This document shows positions 36,109-46,797 of a DNA stretch of 64,000 nucleotides, piece after piece. Numbering within the stretch: the first letter of the stretch is position 1; each line of letters starts with the position of its first letter. Source of the DNA: Lachnospiraceae bacterium (GTDB lineage: Bacteria; Bacillota; Clostridia; Lachnospirales; Lachnospiraceae). The notes under the pieces are model-generated. The model searched no databases and was not told where the DNA came from. It saw nothing but the letters and a program-made list of their open reading frames with translations. A program made the position numbers and the translations under genes. The stretch spans positions 1 through 64,000 of the forward strand of contig JAAUZH010000002.1 in the NCBI GenBank assembly GCA_014804675.1, read 5' to 3'.

Positions 36109-37785
36109 TTAAAACAGCCCGGTAATCATGCCGTCTTCATTTACATCAATGGAAAATGCAGCAGGCTTCTTTGGAAGTCCCGGCATAGTCATGACTGCTC
36201 CGGTCAATACAACCACGAATCCCGCACCTGCGGAAACGTATACTTCCCGGATATTGATTTCAAAATCCGTAGGTCTGCCTAGCAGTGTAGGATCGTCTGA
36301 CAGGGAGTACTGGTTTTTTGCCATACAGACCGGAAGATTTCCAAATCCCAGTTCTTCTATTTTGGCCAGCTGCTTCAAAGCCAAAGGCGCATAATTTACC
36401 GCCCTAGCCCCGTAAATCTCCTTTGCCACCGTCTCAATTTTTTCCTTTAAGGACAGGCTGTCCTCATAAAGAAGCCGGAAATTGCTCTCCTTTGTCTCCA
36501 ATGTCTGTAATACCTTTTGGGCTAAAGGAATGCCGCCTTCGCCGCCCTTTTCCCAAACCTTGGAAAGAGCGAACTCACAGCCTCTTTCTTCGCAGAAGTT
36601 CTTTACGAATTCCATTTCCGCTTCCGTATCGGTCAGAAAGGCATTTAAGGTAACAACAATGGGAACACCGTATTTTTGTATATTTTCTATATGCTTTTCC
36701 AGATTGCCGATTCCCTTTTTTAAAGCCTCCAGATTTTCTTTATTTAAATCTGCCTTTAACACTCCACCGTTATATTTTAACGCCCGGATCGTAGCAACCA
36801 ATACTACCGCATCCGGCTTTAAGCCCGACAGACGGCATTTGATATCAAAGAATTTTTCCGCACCTAAATCTGCCCCAAAGCCTGCTTCCGTTATGACATA
36901 ATCCGCCATTTTCAAAGCCGCCTTTGTAGCCCTTACACTATTGCATCCATGGGCAATGTTGGCAAAAGGACCTCCATGCACAAGAGCCGGAGTATGTTCC
37001 AGTGTCTGGATCAGGTTTGGCAGCATGGCATCCTTTAACAATGCGGCCATGGCTCCTACCCCGTTTAAATCCTTTGCAGTAACCGGCTCTCCGGTCACCT
37101 TGTATGCCACGATAATTTTCCCTAAACGCTCCTTTAAATCCTCCATGTCCTTTGCAAGACAAAGTACAGCCATGATTTCCGATGCCACAGTAATGACAAA
37201 ATGGTCTTCTCTTACTACACCATCCGTTTTATTTCCAAGACCGACTACGATATTCCGAAGCACTCTATCGTTCATATCCAGACAGCGCTTCCACACAATC
37301 TGCCTTGTATCAATATTCAATTCATTTCCCTGCTGAATATGATTATCCAGCAAGGCGGCAAGCAGATTATTTGCAGAGGTAATGGCATGGAAATCCCCGG
37401 TAAAATGCAGGTTCAAGTCTTCCATGGGAACTACCTGGGCATAGCCTCCTCCTGCCGCTCCTCCTTTTATGCCAAAGCATGGCCCTAAAGAGGGCTCTCT
37501 TAAGGCAATGATTGCATTCTTTCCAAGCTTTCCAAATGCCTGCCCAAGCCCAACGCTAGTTGTAGTCTTTCCTTCACCGGCAGGGGTAGGATTGATTGCC
37601 GTTACCAAAATCAGCTTTCCATCCGTTTTCCCTTCTAATTTTTTTAAATATTCCTTGTTCAGTTTTGCCTTATACGTTCCGTATAGTTCTAAATCCTCCG
37701 GGGTTATTCCGACCTGGGCAGCCACCTCCGTAATGGGCTTCATCACTGCTTCCTGTGCGATTTGAATATCTGTTTTCATTTCCAC
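36109..37785 (-). CDS. fhs: formate--tetrahydrofolate ligase
   Basis: 558 aa, expected length. P-loop [10 protein letters not shown] near residues 68-77, followed by [26 protein letters not shown] substrate-binding sequence. It makes 10-formyl-THF from formate, THF and ATP, the entry of the methyl branch in acetogens and a purine precursor route. The reading begins at GTG (37785), directly after the ftsK stop, with GAGGAG 6 nt before; an ATG two codons later (37779) is the alternative start. The gene is thus translationally linked to ftsK in an unusual arrangement. Followed by folD. Confidence 0.95.
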   Translation of the reverse strand: MEMKTDIQIAQEAVMKPITEVAAQVGITPEDLELYGTYKAKLNKEYLKKLEGKTDGKLILVTAINPTPAGEGKTTTSVGLGQAFGKLGKNAIIALREPSLGPCFGIKGGAAGGGYAQVVPMEDLNLHFTGDFHAITSANNLLAALLDNHIQQGNELNIDTRQIVWKRCLDMNDRVLRNIVVGLGNKTDGVVREDHFVITVASEIMAVLCLAKDMEDLKERLGKIIVAYKVTGEPVTAKDLNGVGAMAALLKDAMLPNLIQTLEHTPALVHGGPFANIAHGCNSVRATKAALKMADYVITEAGFGADLGAEKFFDIKCRLSGLKPDAVVLVATIRALKYNGGVLKADLNKENLEALKKGIGNLEKHIENIQKYGVPIVVTLNAFLTDTEAEMEFVKNFCEERGCEFALSKVWEKGGEGGIPLAQKVLQTLETKESNFRLLYEDSLSLKEKIETVAKEIYGARAVNYAPLALKQLAKIEELGFGNLPVCMAKNQYSLSDDPTLLGRPTDFEINIREVYVSAGAGFVVVLTGAVMTMPGLPKKPAAFSIDVNEDGMITGLF

Positions 37786-40431
37786 TTATAGCTCCTCTAA
37801 TAATTGCTCAAACTGTTCCATGCTCATAAGCACCTTTCTGGGCTTGGTTCCTTCCTCTTCTCCTACGACTCCAACCTCCGATAACTGGTCCATGATCCGC
37901 GCCGCCCGGTTAAATCCTATCTTAAACACTCTCTGCAGCATACCAATGGATGCTTTTTCTTTTTCAATAATAAATTTTCCTGCTTCTTCAAAGTATGTAT
38001 CCCGCTCGTTTCCTCCATCTGCCCCCGCTGCTGCAGCGCCGCTTCCGGTAAGGCCGATATTGGTTATTTTTTCTTCCACTTCCTCAGCATAAGCTCCCGT
38101 ATCCACGCACTGTTCTTTTAAGAAATCAACCACATCGGAAACCTCCTGGTCGGAAACAAAGGCACCCTGTACACGGGATGGCTTGGTCAGACCCTGGGGA
38201 TAAAACAACATATCTCCTTTTCCAAGGAGCTTTTCCGCTCCATTCATATCCAGAATCGTTCTGGAATCCACGCCGGAAGAAACCGAAAACGCAATACGGC
38301 TTGGCATATTTGCCTTAATCAGACCGGTAATGACATCCACCGAAGGTCTCTGGGTAGCAATGATCAAATGAATGCCCGCTGCTCTTGCAAGCTGGGCAAG
38401 ACGGCAGATAGACTCTTCCACCTCTCCCGGCGACACCATCATAAGGTCTGCAAGCTCATCTACGATAATGATAATCTGCGGCATTTTTTCAGGCAGCTCC
38501 TGTCCGCCGTTGTCTTCCATTTCTTCTACTTTTTTATTATATCCCTTTAAGTCCCTTACATTAAAATCGGCAAACCTCTTATATCGTTCCTCCATTTCCA
38601 CAACTCCCCAGTGAAGGGCTGCAGAAGCTTTTTTCGGGTCCGTCACCACCGGTATCATAAGATGGGGAATTCCATTATATACACTTAATTCCACCACCTT
38701 AGGGTCCACCATGATCAGCTTTACGTCATCCGGATGGGCCTTATATAAAATACTCATGATCAGCGTATTGATACAGACGCTTTTTCCGGAACCGGTTGCG
38801 CCTGCAATCAAAAGATGAGGCATTTTGGCAATATCCGTAACTACCGTTTTTCCCGCAATATCCTTTCCTACCGCAAAGGCAATTGGCGATGGAAACTCTT
38901 TGAATTCCTTGGATTCCAGCAAATCCCGAAAAGCAACCATAGAATTTTCCTTATTGGGCACTTCAATTCCCACTGCTGCTTTTCCCGGAATGGGCGCTTC
39001 AATCCGAATATCCGTTGCCGCCAGATTCAGCTTGATATCATCCGAAAGATTTACAATCTTGCTTACCTTTACTCCCTGCTCCGGCTGCAGCTCATAACGG
39101 GTAACCGACGGGCCCTGGCTGATATCGGTAACGGTAACCTTCACGCCAAAGGTCTGTAACGTCTGTTGAAGGTGCAGGGCGGTTTCCTTTAACTGCCTTT
39201 CCGTATCCTTTGCACCGTTATTTTCTCCCTTTTTCAGCAGTTTTAAAGGAGGAAATTCATATTTTTTATTGGGCTTTACAGGCGATTTCATCCTATCCTT
39301 TGAAATCTCTCCGCTTTGCTCCTCCTGTTTTTTCACAGGGGCGCTGTCAGTAAACTGTTTGCCGGACAAAGACTGTCTCTCTCCAGCCTGGCTTTTTTCG
39401 GAAAACACCTGCATATCTGCAATTTTCGGTTTTGCTTCTGTGTTTTCCGGCTTCACCTCTGGTTTTTCCGGCTTTTCCACACTCTCTTTTCTATCGGTTT
39501 TTTCCAAAGCTTTGCTTCCCAGAATATGAGCTTCTCCCATGGGCGCTTCCACTTCTTCCATAGTGGGCTGGTTTTCAAAGCCAATACCTTTTATTTTAAT
39601 GTTATTCAAAGCATCCAATGCTATCTGTTCTTCCTCTTTTATGGTGATTTCATGGATGTTCTGCGAAGGTTCGGCTTCCTTTTTGATCCTGGTATCCATT
39701 GCAACTCCGGATACCTTTTTATTCATGCGAAACTCTTTTTCCTTCTTTTCTTTCCTCTCCTGCTGCTGTTGTTCCCTTCTAAGCCTTGCCTGCTCCAAAC
39801 GCCTGTCTGCATCGTCTCTGGCAGTTTCATATACTCTCTGGCTGCTTTTCTTCACTGCCCTCATAAAGGATTTTTCCGTTAAAATTACAAGGCACATAAT
39901 AAAAAGAATCAGCACCACTACGATAGTTCCCACCATTCCCAATATGGAATGCATTCCGTTTCCAAGGGCGCCTCCTATGACTCCGCCGCCCTTTCCCAGC
40001 TTGGAAAATTCGTAATACTCTGCTGCTGTTTCGCCACAGTTATCCAGTCCGCTTATAAGAGCTGCTACTATGGTACATAAAAAAAACAGAACAGTTCCTG
40101 CCCCCAGCTTGAACATTGCCGTAGTTTTTCCTTTATTGGATATGCCAAATAAAATGCCCACAAACAATAACAGCGGCGCTATGTATGCCATAATGCCGAA
40201 AATACCGCACATCACATGGCTCAGCACATTGCCGAAGCCGCCGATAATGCTTGTCTTTTCTCCAAGCTCGCTGGTAATTTTAAAGTTGCATAAAAACAAT
40301 AATATAGTAAATGCCAGAGAAAACAAAAACAGCATTTCCTGTGCAAGCTTGATATTGCTTTGGTCTTTTTGGTTTTTCTTTGTTGTTCTCTTTCCTTTCG
40401 GCCCAGGCTTTCTTCCTGATTTTGTTGCCAT
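37786..40431 (-). CDS. ftsK: DNA translocase FtsK/SpoIIIE
   Basis: 881 aa. Four membrane helices in the first about 180 residues (ILLFLCNF ... [17 protein letters not shown] ... [15 protein letters not shown]), an acidic, Pro/Lys-rich linker, then the motor. Walker A is GATGSGKS (about residue 545), and Walker B lies in [14 protein letters not shown]-terminal gamma domain binds DNA ([21 protein letters not shown]). It pumps chromosomal DNA at division or sporulation septa as a hexamer. Start ATG at 40431 with GGAG upstream. Ends directly at the fhs start. Confidence 0.96.
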   Translation of the reverse strand: MATKSGRKPGPKGKRTTKKNQKDQSNIKLAQEMLFLFSLAFTILLFLCNFKITSELGEKTSIIGGFGNVLSHVMCGIFGIMAYIAPLLLFVGILFGISNKGKTTAMFKLGAGTVLFFLCTIVAALISGLDNCGETAAEYYEFSKLGKGGGVIGGALGNGMHSILGMVGTIVVVLILFIMCLVILTEKSFMRAVKKSSQRVYETARDDADRRLEQARLRREQQQQERKEKKEKEFRMNKKVSGVAMDTRIKKEAEPSQNIHEITIKEEEQIALDALNNIKIKGIGFENQPTMEEVEAPMGEAHILGSKALEKTDRKESVEKPEKPEVKPENTEAKPKIADMQVFSEKSQAGERQSLSGKQFTDSAPVKKQEEQSGEISKDRMKSPVKPNKKYEFPPLKLLKKGENNGAKDTERQLKETALHLQQTLQTFGVKVTVTDISQGPSVTRYELQPEQGVKVSKIVNLSDDIKLNLAATDIRIEAPIPGKAAVGIEVPNKENSMVAFRDLLESKEFKEFPSPIAFAVGKDIAGKTVVTDIAKMPHLLIAGATGSGKSVCINTLIMSILYKAHPDDVKLIMVDPKVVELSVYNGIPHLMIPVVTDPKKASAALHWGVVEMEERYKRFADFNVRDLKGYNKKVEEMEDNGGQELPEKMPQIIIIVDELADLMMVSPGEVEESICRLAQLARAAGIHLIIATQRPSVDVITGLIKANMPSRIAFSVSSGVDSRTILDMNGAEKLLGKGDMLFYPQGLTKPSRVQGAFVSDQEVSDVVDFLKEQCVDTGAYAEEVEEKITNIGLTGSGAAAAGADGGNERDTYFEEAGKFIIEKEKASIGMLQRVFKIGFNRAARIMDQLSEVGVVGEEEGTKPRKVLMSMEQFEQLLEEL

Positions 40432-40569
40432 TATAAAGTCACTCCGTTCAAAAAATAATGCACTTTTACAAGTATAGCATTTTTTGTGGAAATTGTCATT
40501 ATTTTATGAATTGATTTTTTTTCGTTTTTTGGGAACGTTTTTTTGATAATTTTAGTGGAGGGTTTTAGG

Positions 40570-40775
40570 GGGATGATTGAGGGGGAGGGGGTTTTGGAAT
40601 GAGGACGCAGGAGCAGGCAGGATATAGAGCAAGTCTTAGGGGCACGCTCTCGCTCTACAAAGACGCAGCGGTACTAACGCACCAGAGTATGGTGCGTAAG
40701 GACCGGCGACTTTGTAAAGGACCCTAATACTTGCTCTATATCCTGCCTGCTCCTGCTGTGTATTGGCGAAAGTGT
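40570..40775. repeat. long palindromic element, copy C
   Basis: Arms 40608-40634 and 40729-40755 are perfectly complementary over 27 bp. The core matches copy A; the internal helix is ACAAAG/CTTTGT here versus GCAAAG/CTTTGC, and the apical stem is ACGCACC/GGTGCGT around AGAGTAT. Flanks are a G-rich run ending GGACG and CTGTGTATTGGCGAAAG. The 805-bp gap between ftsK and the lipoprotein gene holds this, copy F, an AT-rich stretch at 40780-40960 where I see nothing, and a terminator. Confidence 0.85.
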
Positions 40776-41020
40776 TCTTGTTCATGATTCATAGGTTTAT
40801 AATATTGTTTTGAACTTATAATATGTCGATTTATAAATAATATGTCCGTATGCAGTAACTAGTTATAATAATCCAATTCTAATATGAAATGCCTAAATAT
40901 AAAAATTATTAAGAGGAATAGCACCGGCTTATAATTTTAGTAAATAATGAGATATGCTTCTTTCCTTGAAGCAAAATGTGCCTGTAGCAAAATCACAGCC
41001 AAGCGTAAAGCCTGTCAAGA

Positions 41021-41140
41021 AACAGCGGAAGAGGGAGATGTAGGGATGGATTGGGGCATTGTTTTGGATGGCGTTTTTACGAAACACAGCCCCAATCCCA
41101 TCCCTCCATCTCCCTCTTCCGCGTCCTCCCCACCGTCAAA
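41021..41140. repeat. long palindromic element, copy F (divergent)
   Basis: Arms 41026-41057 and 41089-41121 pair over about 32 bp with one mismatch and one bulge. Flanks AACAG and CGTCCTCCCC match the family ends, but the central part (about 30 nt) lacks the conserved core of copies A-D. Confidence 0.7.
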
Positions 41141-41167
41141 CTTTTCCTCCCTATTTCGCCCACACAC

Positions 41168-41211
41168 AAAAAAAGAATCCTGCCCATGCCAATTCCGCAC
41201 AGACAGGATTC
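41168..41211 (-). terminator. intrinsic terminator of the lipoprotein gene
   Basis: GAATCCTG/CAGGATTC stem followed on the minus strand by TTTTTTT. It lies 25 nt after the stop codon of the substrate-binding protein gene. Confidence 0.85.
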
Positions 41212-41236
41212 CATCTTTCACTTTTTATACTCACTA

Positions 41237-42304
41237 TTAGTCAAGCACTGACAAATCAATATTCAATGTTGCTGCTGTTTCTTCATTTGCGGACAATTCA
41301 CACTGCTCCGCTGCCAGGTATCCAATAGGAGTTTCGGAAACCTGTGCTTCTCCTTTCAGAATTGCAATTGCCTGCTGGCCTGCCAGATAACCTAACTGGT
41401 AGTAATCAATGCCATAGGTAGCAAGACCGCCTGCCTCTACCATACCTGATTCACCGCAAATTGTTGGAAGATTGTTGTCATTGGCAACCATAGCTACTGT
41501 AGCCATACCTGCTGCAATCGTATTATCTGTAGGTGCATAAATCGCATCTACTTTTCCTACCATAGATTCCACTACTGTCTGAATTTCGTTAGAGCTTGCT
41601 ACTGTAAATACTTCATAAGCAAGACCTGCATCTTCACAGGCAGTTTTTGCTAACTCAGCCTGAAATTCAGAATTGGATTCTGCGGAACAATACAGGATAC
41701 CAACTGTCTTTGCTTCCGGAAGAAGCTTTTGCAGTAATTCAATCTGCTCTTTTACAGGAGTTAAATCCGATGTACCGGTTACATTAGTTCCCGGTGCTGC
41801 ATTGTCATTTACCAGACCTGCATCTGCAAAGTCTGTAATTGCAGTACCGATAATAGGAATTTCTGTTGTCTCTGCTGCTGCAGCCTGTGCTGCCGGAGTT
41901 CCGATTGCTAGAATCAAATCATCTCCATCTGCTACTAACTTGGAAGCGATGGTCTGACATGCAGACTGGTCATTCTGTGCATTCTGCTGGTCGATTTCAT
42001 ATTGAATGCCGGAATCGTTTAATGCATCTACAAAGCCTTCATTAGCAGCATCCAATGCCGCATGCTCTGTCAACTGGAGCACACCGATTTTGTAAACAGT
42101 GTCATCTCCTTCTGCTGTGTCCTGCGCATCTGCATCCTCTGCTGCATCCTCGTCTTCCTCATCTGCATCTGCATCTGTGTCCTCATTTACTTCATCTGTT
42201 GTTTCCACATCAGAGTTTACATCTGTTGTTTCATTAGAGCCGCATCCCACTAAAAGAGTGGCAGTCATAGCAAGCACTAATGCTAATACTGTTAATCTTT
42301 TCAT
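41237..42304 (-). CDS. ABC-type substrate-binding lipoprotein (ABC_sub_bind family)
   Basis: 355 aa. Lipobox LLVGC (Cys at about 21) after a hydrophobic signal peptide, then a long Asp/Glu-rich linker of about 45 residues. Two Rossmann-like lobes follow: KIGVLQLTEHAALDAANEGF, LILAIGTPAAQAAA, then TVGILYCSAESNSEFQ and IYAPTDNTIAAGM. This matches the TrpX/ABC_sub_bind family, often linked to tryptophan or similar ligands; the ligand here is not determinable. It has its own promoter and terminator, and no adjacent permease or ATPase gene, so partners must lie elsewhere. Confidence 0.9.
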   Translation of the reverse strand: MKRLTVLALVLAMTATLLVGCGSNETTDVNSDVETTDEVNEDTDADADEEDEDAAEDADAQDTAEGDDTVYKIGVLQLTEHAALDAANEGFVDALNDSGIQYEIDQQNAQNDQSACQTIASKLVADGDDLILAIGTPAAQAAAAETTEIPIIGTAITDFADAGLVNDNAAPGTNVTGTSDLTPVKEQIELLQKLLPEAKTVGILYCSAESNSEFQAELAKTACEDAGLAYEVFTVASSNEIQTVVESMVGKVDAIYAPTDNTIAAGMATVAMVANDNNLPTICGESGMVEAGGLATYGIDYYQLGYLAGQQAIAILKGEAQVSETPIGYLAAEQCELSANEETAATLNIDLSVLD

Positions 42305-42368
42305 AACATTTCCTCCATTTTTTTCGTGATTTTCTTTTCACGTAATATATCCTTTGACAACAACTGAA

Positions 42369-42397
42369 AATATACACTATATTCAAAAAAAAGTCAA
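42369..42397 (-). promoter_or_regulatory. promoter of the substrate-binding lipoprotein gene
   Basis: Minus strand TTGACT (42397-42392), 17-nt spacer, TATATT (42374-42369). A small CGTGA/TCACG hairpin lies in the leader at 42324-42341, before GGAGG and the ATG. Confidence 0.65.
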
Positions 42398-42399
42398 TG

Positions 42400-43074
42400 C
42401 TATTCCTTTTCCAGAATTTCCATATTTTTTCCGCCGGTCTTATAAATAGTGTTTTCTTTTACAAAGCCTCTTATGGAGCTTAACGGATAAACGCTTACAT
42501 TCCTGCCAAGCACTGTGCCCGGATTGAGCACGCTGTTGCAGCCCACCTGAGTAAAATCCCCTATTATGGCGCCAAATTTCCGAAGTCCTGTTTCCAGCCT
42601 GCTTTCCTCGAATCTTACCGTTACATTGGTCTTATCATTTTTCACGTTGGAGGTAATGGCTCCTGCTCCCAAATGGGCTTTAAAGCCAAGTATGCTGTCT
42701 CCCACATAGTTATAATGGGGAACTTCTACTTTATCAAACAATACTACATTTTTCAACTCCGTAGAATTTCCTACCGTTGCCCCTTTTCCCACGATGGCAT
42801 TTCCCCTGATAAAAGCACAATGGCGTATTTCCGCCTCCTCGTCAATGATACAGGGACCATTTATATAGGCAGTAGGCGCTACTTTTGCGGATTTTGCGAT
42901 CCAGATGTTCTCTCCTCTTTTTTCAAACAGCTCCTCCGGCAGGGTATTTCCCAACTCTATAATAAAATCACTGATTTTGGGCAGTACCTGCCAGATTGCT
43001 TCCACTCCTTCAAAAAGGCTGCCTGCAATGGTCTTTGTCAAATCTACCAGATTTTCCGGTGCTGTTTCCCTCAT
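42400..43074 (-). CDS. left-handed beta-helix acyltransferase-like protein (GlmU C-terminal type)
   Basis: 224 aa. After an N-terminal helical part of about 60 residues come hexapeptide repeats (AYINGPCIIDEEAEIRHCA, GNAIVGKGATVGNSTE, GAIIGDFTQVGCNSVLNPGTV), interrupted by the loop SILGFKAHLGAGAITSN that is typical of GlmU-like acetyltransferase domains. It lacks a pyrophosphorylase half. It may acetylate or be a non-catalytic nucleotide-sugar-related protein. It lies downstream of topB on the same strand. Confidence 0.85.
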   Translation of the reverse strand: MRETAPENLVDLTKTIAGSLFEGVEAIWQVLPKISDFIIELGNTLPEELFEKRGENIWIAKSAKVAPTAYINGPCIIDEEAEIRHCAFIRGNAIVGKGATVGNSTELKNVVLFDKVEVPHYNYVGDSILGFKAHLGAGAITSNVKNDKTNVTVRFEESRLETGLRKFGAIIGDFTQVGCNSVLNPGTVLGRNVSVYPLSSIRGFVKENTIYKTGGKNMEILEKE

Positions 43075-43147
43075 ATTCTCTTTCCTTCCTTTCCTTGCTT
43101 CCCAATATTTTATACTTATTTTCTACATTTTATAATAGAGCTTTCCT

Positions 43148-45175
43148 TTATTTTTCATAGGCCTTTGCCACCTGGTCAAACTGTCTGTACAGCATTCCCT
43201 GGTTGGACAGCCCTTTTACATAATTGGTACGCCTTCGTACAAAATCATCCAGCTTTCCCATATACTCCCCTTCTGTAATAGTACCTTCCGCTACCATGGT
43301 AAGCCCTTTTTCCCAGCTTGCCGTCAGCTTTGGGTCCAAAAGCGGCCGGATTGCCGCATTTACCACTTCATAGATCATTTCCCCAAGCTTTGTAGGCGTA
43401 ATAATCTGAGTCTTTTTTGCCAGCTTTAAATACTGATTGTTCACCAGCTTCTTTAAAATCTCCGCCCTTGTGGCAGATGTTCCGATTCCGCTTCCCTTAA
43501 TCTGTGCCCGAAGCTCCTCATCCTCTATGAGCTGCCCGGCATTTTCCATGGCAAGAATCAGGGAACCGGAATTATACCGTTTTGGAGGGGAGGTTTCTCC
43601 CTCCTTCACAAAATATTCATTGACTTCTACGGTCATTCCTTTTTTCAACTTAGATACGGCTTCCAAAAAGGAGGCATCACATTTCACATCCTCTTCCTCA
43701 CCGGCTTTATTTTTCTCTGCTCCTTCTTTGTCTCCTTCCTTTTTCTTTCCAAAGGAAAATTCCATGACCTTTAAATATCCTTCCTCCGCCAGCACCTTAA
43801 AGGAAGTAAAAAACTTCTCCGGCGCCTGCTTCGTCTGGTTTACCGTTATCAGGCTGACCTTCTGATAGACAGCCGGCTTATAAAAAATCCCCAAAAATCT
43901 TCTGGCAATAATCTCATAAACCTTTACGGCAGTAGATGCCAGCCCATTTAAATTATTCAAGCCCTGTCCGGTAGGAATGATGGCATAGTGGTCTGTAATC
44001 TGTTTATCGTTTACATAACGGGTCTTTGCAATGGTCTTATACCGTTCCCCCCTAAGCACCTCTTCTGCAAAGCTGCCTACCAGCGGATGATTTTTCAGCC
44101 CGTTTATATTTTTATAAATTTCCTTGCTGACTGCTGTGGACAACACTCTTGCATCTGTTCTGGGATAGGTGACCATCTTTTTTTCATACAATTCCTGCAC
44201 GATTCTAAGCGTCTCATCGGGACTGATTTTAAAATACTTGGAACAGTCATTCTGCAGCTCCGCCAGATTGTATAAAAGAGGGGGATTTTTCGTTTCCTTT
44301 TTCTTTTCCACAGAGAATATCTCCATGGCGCCTTCCTTGCAAAGGGCGATCAGCTCCTTGGCATCCTTTTCCTCTTTAAAGCCGTTTTCCTTATAAAGCA
44401 TGGGAGACTGGAAATAGGCAGAGCCTTCCACGCTTTTCCACTCTGCTTCAAAGTCCTTTCCTTCTACGGAAAGCCCTGCCATTACCCGGTAAAAAGGCGT
44501 CTTCACAAAGCTTCGGATTTCCCGCTCCCTGTTCACTACCATTCCAAGCACACAGGTCATCACCCGGCCTACCGAAACCACTACGTTTTTCTCCTGTTTC
44601 AGATAATTCTTAATGGAAAACCCATATTTTAAGGTCAGCGCCCTGGAAAAATTGATTCCCATCAAATAATCTTCCTTGGCTCTTAAGTATGCCGAAGCAC
44701 AGAGATTGTCGTAGCAGGACAAATCCTTTGCTTCCTTGATCCCCCTCCGGATTTCCTCCTCTGTCTGGGAATCGATCCACACTCGTTTCCGTTCCTTTCC
44801 GGTCACATGTGCCTGAGTCTCCACAAGGCGATAAATGTATTCCCCTTCCCGTCCTGAGTCGGTGCACACGTAAATGGTGGAAACATCCTCTCTTGTCAGC
44901 AGGCTGCTTACGATGGCAAACTGCTTTTTCACGCTTTCTATGACTTCATATTTAAAGGTTTCCGGAATAAAGGGAATGGTATCTAGGGACCAGCGCTTTA
45001 AGCTGTCATCATACGCATCCGGATAGCTCATGGTAACCAAATGACCCACGCACCATGTAATGATGGTGTTCTCCCCTTCTATATATCCGTCCTTGTTTTT
45101 TGCATTCAACTTCAGAGCCTTTGCAAATTCTCTGGCAACACTGGGTTTTTCTGCAATAAATATACTTTTACTCAT
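43148..45175 (-). CDS. topB: DNA topoisomerase III
   Basis: 675 aa, matching the TopB/TraE family. TOPRIM domain with Glu in FIAEKPSVA and acidic residues in YVCTDSGREGEYIY; catalytic Tyr in VTYPRTDARVLS (about residue 330). The C-terminal part has GIGTSATRAEIL and no zinc fingers. It relaxes or decatenates DNA through a 5'-phosphotyrosine link. The plasmid/chromosome-type short form fits clostridial TopB. Start at 45175. Upstream lies palindrome G. Confidence 0.95.
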   Translation of the reverse strand: MSKSIFIAEKPSVAREFAKALKLNAKNKDGYIEGENTIITWCVGHLVTMSYPDAYDDSLKRWSLDTIPFIPETFKYEVIESVKKQFAIVSSLLTREDVSTIYVCTDSGREGEYIYRLVETQAHVTGKERKRVWIDSQTEEEIRRGIKEAKDLSCYDNLCASAYLRAKEDYLMGINFSRALTLKYGFSIKNYLKQEKNVVVSVGRVMTCVLGMVVNREREIRSFVKTPFYRVMAGLSVEGKDFEAEWKSVEGSAYFQSPMLYKENGFKEEKDAKELIALCKEGAMEIFSVEKKKETKNPPLLYNLAELQNDCSKYFKISPDETLRIVQELYEKKMVTYPRTDARVLSTAVSKEIYKNINGLKNHPLVGSFAEEVLRGERYKTIAKTRYVNDKQITDHYAIIPTGQGLNNLNGLASTAVKVYEIIARRFLGIFYKPAVYQKVSLITVNQTKQAPEKFFTSFKVLAEEGYLKVMEFSFGKKKEGDKEGAEKNKAGEEEDVKCDASFLEAVSKLKKGMTVEVNEYFVKEGETSPPKRYNSGSLILAMENAGQLIEDEELRAQIKGSGIGTSATRAEILKKLVNNQYLKLAKKTQIITPTKLGEMIYEVVNAAIRPLLDPKLTASWEKGLTMVAEGTITEGEYMGKLDDFVRRRTNYVKGLSNQGMLYRQFDQVAKAYEK

Positions 45176-45203
45176 ACTGTTTCCTAACTTTGTATTTTTG
45201 TAG

Positions 45204-45391
45204 CAGTTCAGCCCGCAAAAACAGAGCGGGCTTCACACAGAGCATGTTTTCTTAAGGAGCCCTTATAAAAACGCCAGCGCTTGGCAAGGTTTTTTCAAGC
45301 TTAGCACTATTGCGTTTTTATAGAGCGAAAGCGTGATGACGCAGAAAACATGCTCTGTGTGAAATCCGCTCTGCTTTAGTGGACTGAACTG
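45204..45391. repeat. long palindromic element, copy G (divergent)
   Basis: Arms 45204-45252 and 45343-45391 pair over about 49 positions with several wobble-type mismatches. Inside are TATAAAAACGC/GCGTTTTTATA stems and the family motif AGAGCGAAAGCGTG found in copy D. Sits between the ATPase gene and topB. Confidence 0.75.
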
Positions 45392-45402
45392 TTACATATT
45401 CT

Positions 45403-46779
45403 TTAAGAAAAACAAATTGGTTCTTCTTTCACATTTTTTAAATAGAGATGGAGCTTTACCTTTGCCTCCAGCCTAAGCCTCTCATCAAAGCCGCCCATGG
45501 AAAACAGATAACAGTCATCCGGCATAACTCTTGCCTGCTCCAGATGATACAAATACCTTTGATAATCCTCATAGGTCATTCCGCCCTTATCGTATTTGGT
45601 AAACACTGCAAGAACCTTTCCCTGTCCATTGGAAGCAAGCATATCAATGCTGCCATCCTTCCCTGCCCAAATGCCGCTTTTTTCATAATGAAAAGGAAGC
45701 TTTCTTTCTTCATTTAAATAATCCATATATTCCCTGCAGATTTTGGAAAAGTAAAATCCACAGTACTCTTTAAAGCCCGGTGCAATATAAGCTTGATAAA
45801 ATTCCTCCGGCTTTCTCATGGAAAGGCTGCTTAAATTGGGGAAAATAAACCGAAACCAGAAATCCATATAGGGATAGCGGATCTGATACAGCCCCTTTTG
45901 TACATGCTCCCTGCCTTTCGTATCATAAGAAAATACTTTTTCCACAAATTCCAGCTCCATCAGGTTTTTTAAATAAACACTGATTTTAGCTCTGGAAAAT
46001 CCCGTATGCTTATACAAATCATTCAGCTTCTTTTTTCCAGATGCCAAAGCAGCTAATATGGAATGATAAACTGCCGGCTCTCGCAGCACCTCTTCTAAAA
46101 GCCGGTTTCCTTCCAGCTGCAGAAAAGTACCTTCCTTTAAGATGAATTCACAAATATTTTCCCTGGTTGAGCGGGTCTTGTCAAAGTAAGGCAGGTATCC
46201 GGTTATTCCTCCCAAAATACTATAGGTCTCAATTAACTGCTCCAGGGTATAGGCTTTGTAATAGCGGGAGATTTCCCGAAAGGTAAGCTCCTTTATTTTC
46301 AGAAAGCCGGAAATGGAATAAGCCGCCCTTCCGATTTTTTTCACCATGCTGTTTTCTATGAACCCTACAAAAGAACTTACCAATAGAACCAAAGCATTGG
46401 TTTTCTGTAAAAATTCTACCAATGCTTCCATAAAGGCGCTCTGACCTTTGATTAGATATTGAAATTCATCAAAAACAAGAACGGGTTTTTCCCTGTTCCT
46501 GTTTTTGATTCCTATTTTTCCAAATACTTCTTGATAATCCGGAAACTCAGAAGAAAACTCATAGCCAGCCTGTGACAGTTCCCTTGCCATCTGGAAAAGC
46601 TGTTCCCGTTCCGAGGCTTCCCTTGCCAGATAATAAACAGGATTTTTATCCTTTATGAATTCCTTCAGCATAGTGGTTTTTCCAGTTCCCTTTTGTCCGT
46701 AGACAACCAACAGCCCCGGCTGCTTTTTTTCATAAAAGCCTGTTAAATATTCTAATTCACTCTGACGCTCCATTTTCAT
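45403..46779 (-). CDS. archaeal-type AAA ATPase (ATPase_2/DUF234)
   Basis: 458 aa. Walker A GQKGTGKTTML (about residues 28-38), Walker B LVFDEFQYL (about 102-110), then a sensor region LVLLVSSFVGFIENS. A winged-helix-like segment (LNDLYKHTGFSRAKISVYLKNLMELEFVEKV) is followed by a DUF234 nuclease-like C-terminal domain (IDMLASNGQGKVLAVFTKYDKGG). This combination is widespread in anaerobes; function unknown, proposed to involve DNA or toxin modules. Start ATG at 46779 with GAGGAAAAG upstream. Downstream of the EAL gene. Confidence 0.88.
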   Translation of the reverse strand: MKMERQSELEYLTGFYEKKQPGLLVVYGQKGTGKTTMLKEFIKDKNPVYYLAREASEREQLFQMARELSQAGYEFSSEFPDYQEVFGKIGIKNRNREKPVLVFDEFQYLIKGQSAFMEALVEFLQKTNALVLLVSSFVGFIENSMVKKIGRAAYSISGFLKIKELTFREISRYYKAYTLEQLIETYSILGGITGYLPYFDKTRSTRENICEFILKEGTFLQLEGNRLLEEVLREPAVYHSILAALASGKKKLNDLYKHTGFSRAKISVYLKNLMELEFVEKVFSYDTKGREHVQKGLYQIRYPYMDFWFRFIFPNLSSLSMRKPEEFYQAYIAPGFKEYCGFYFSKICREYMDYLNEERKLPFHYEKSGIWAGKDGSIDMLASNGQGKVLAVFTKYDKGGMTYEDYQRYLYHLEQARVMPDDCYLFSMGGFDERLRLEAKVKLHLYLKNVKEEPICFS

Positions 46780-46797
46780 AGCTTTTCCTCATGCCGG

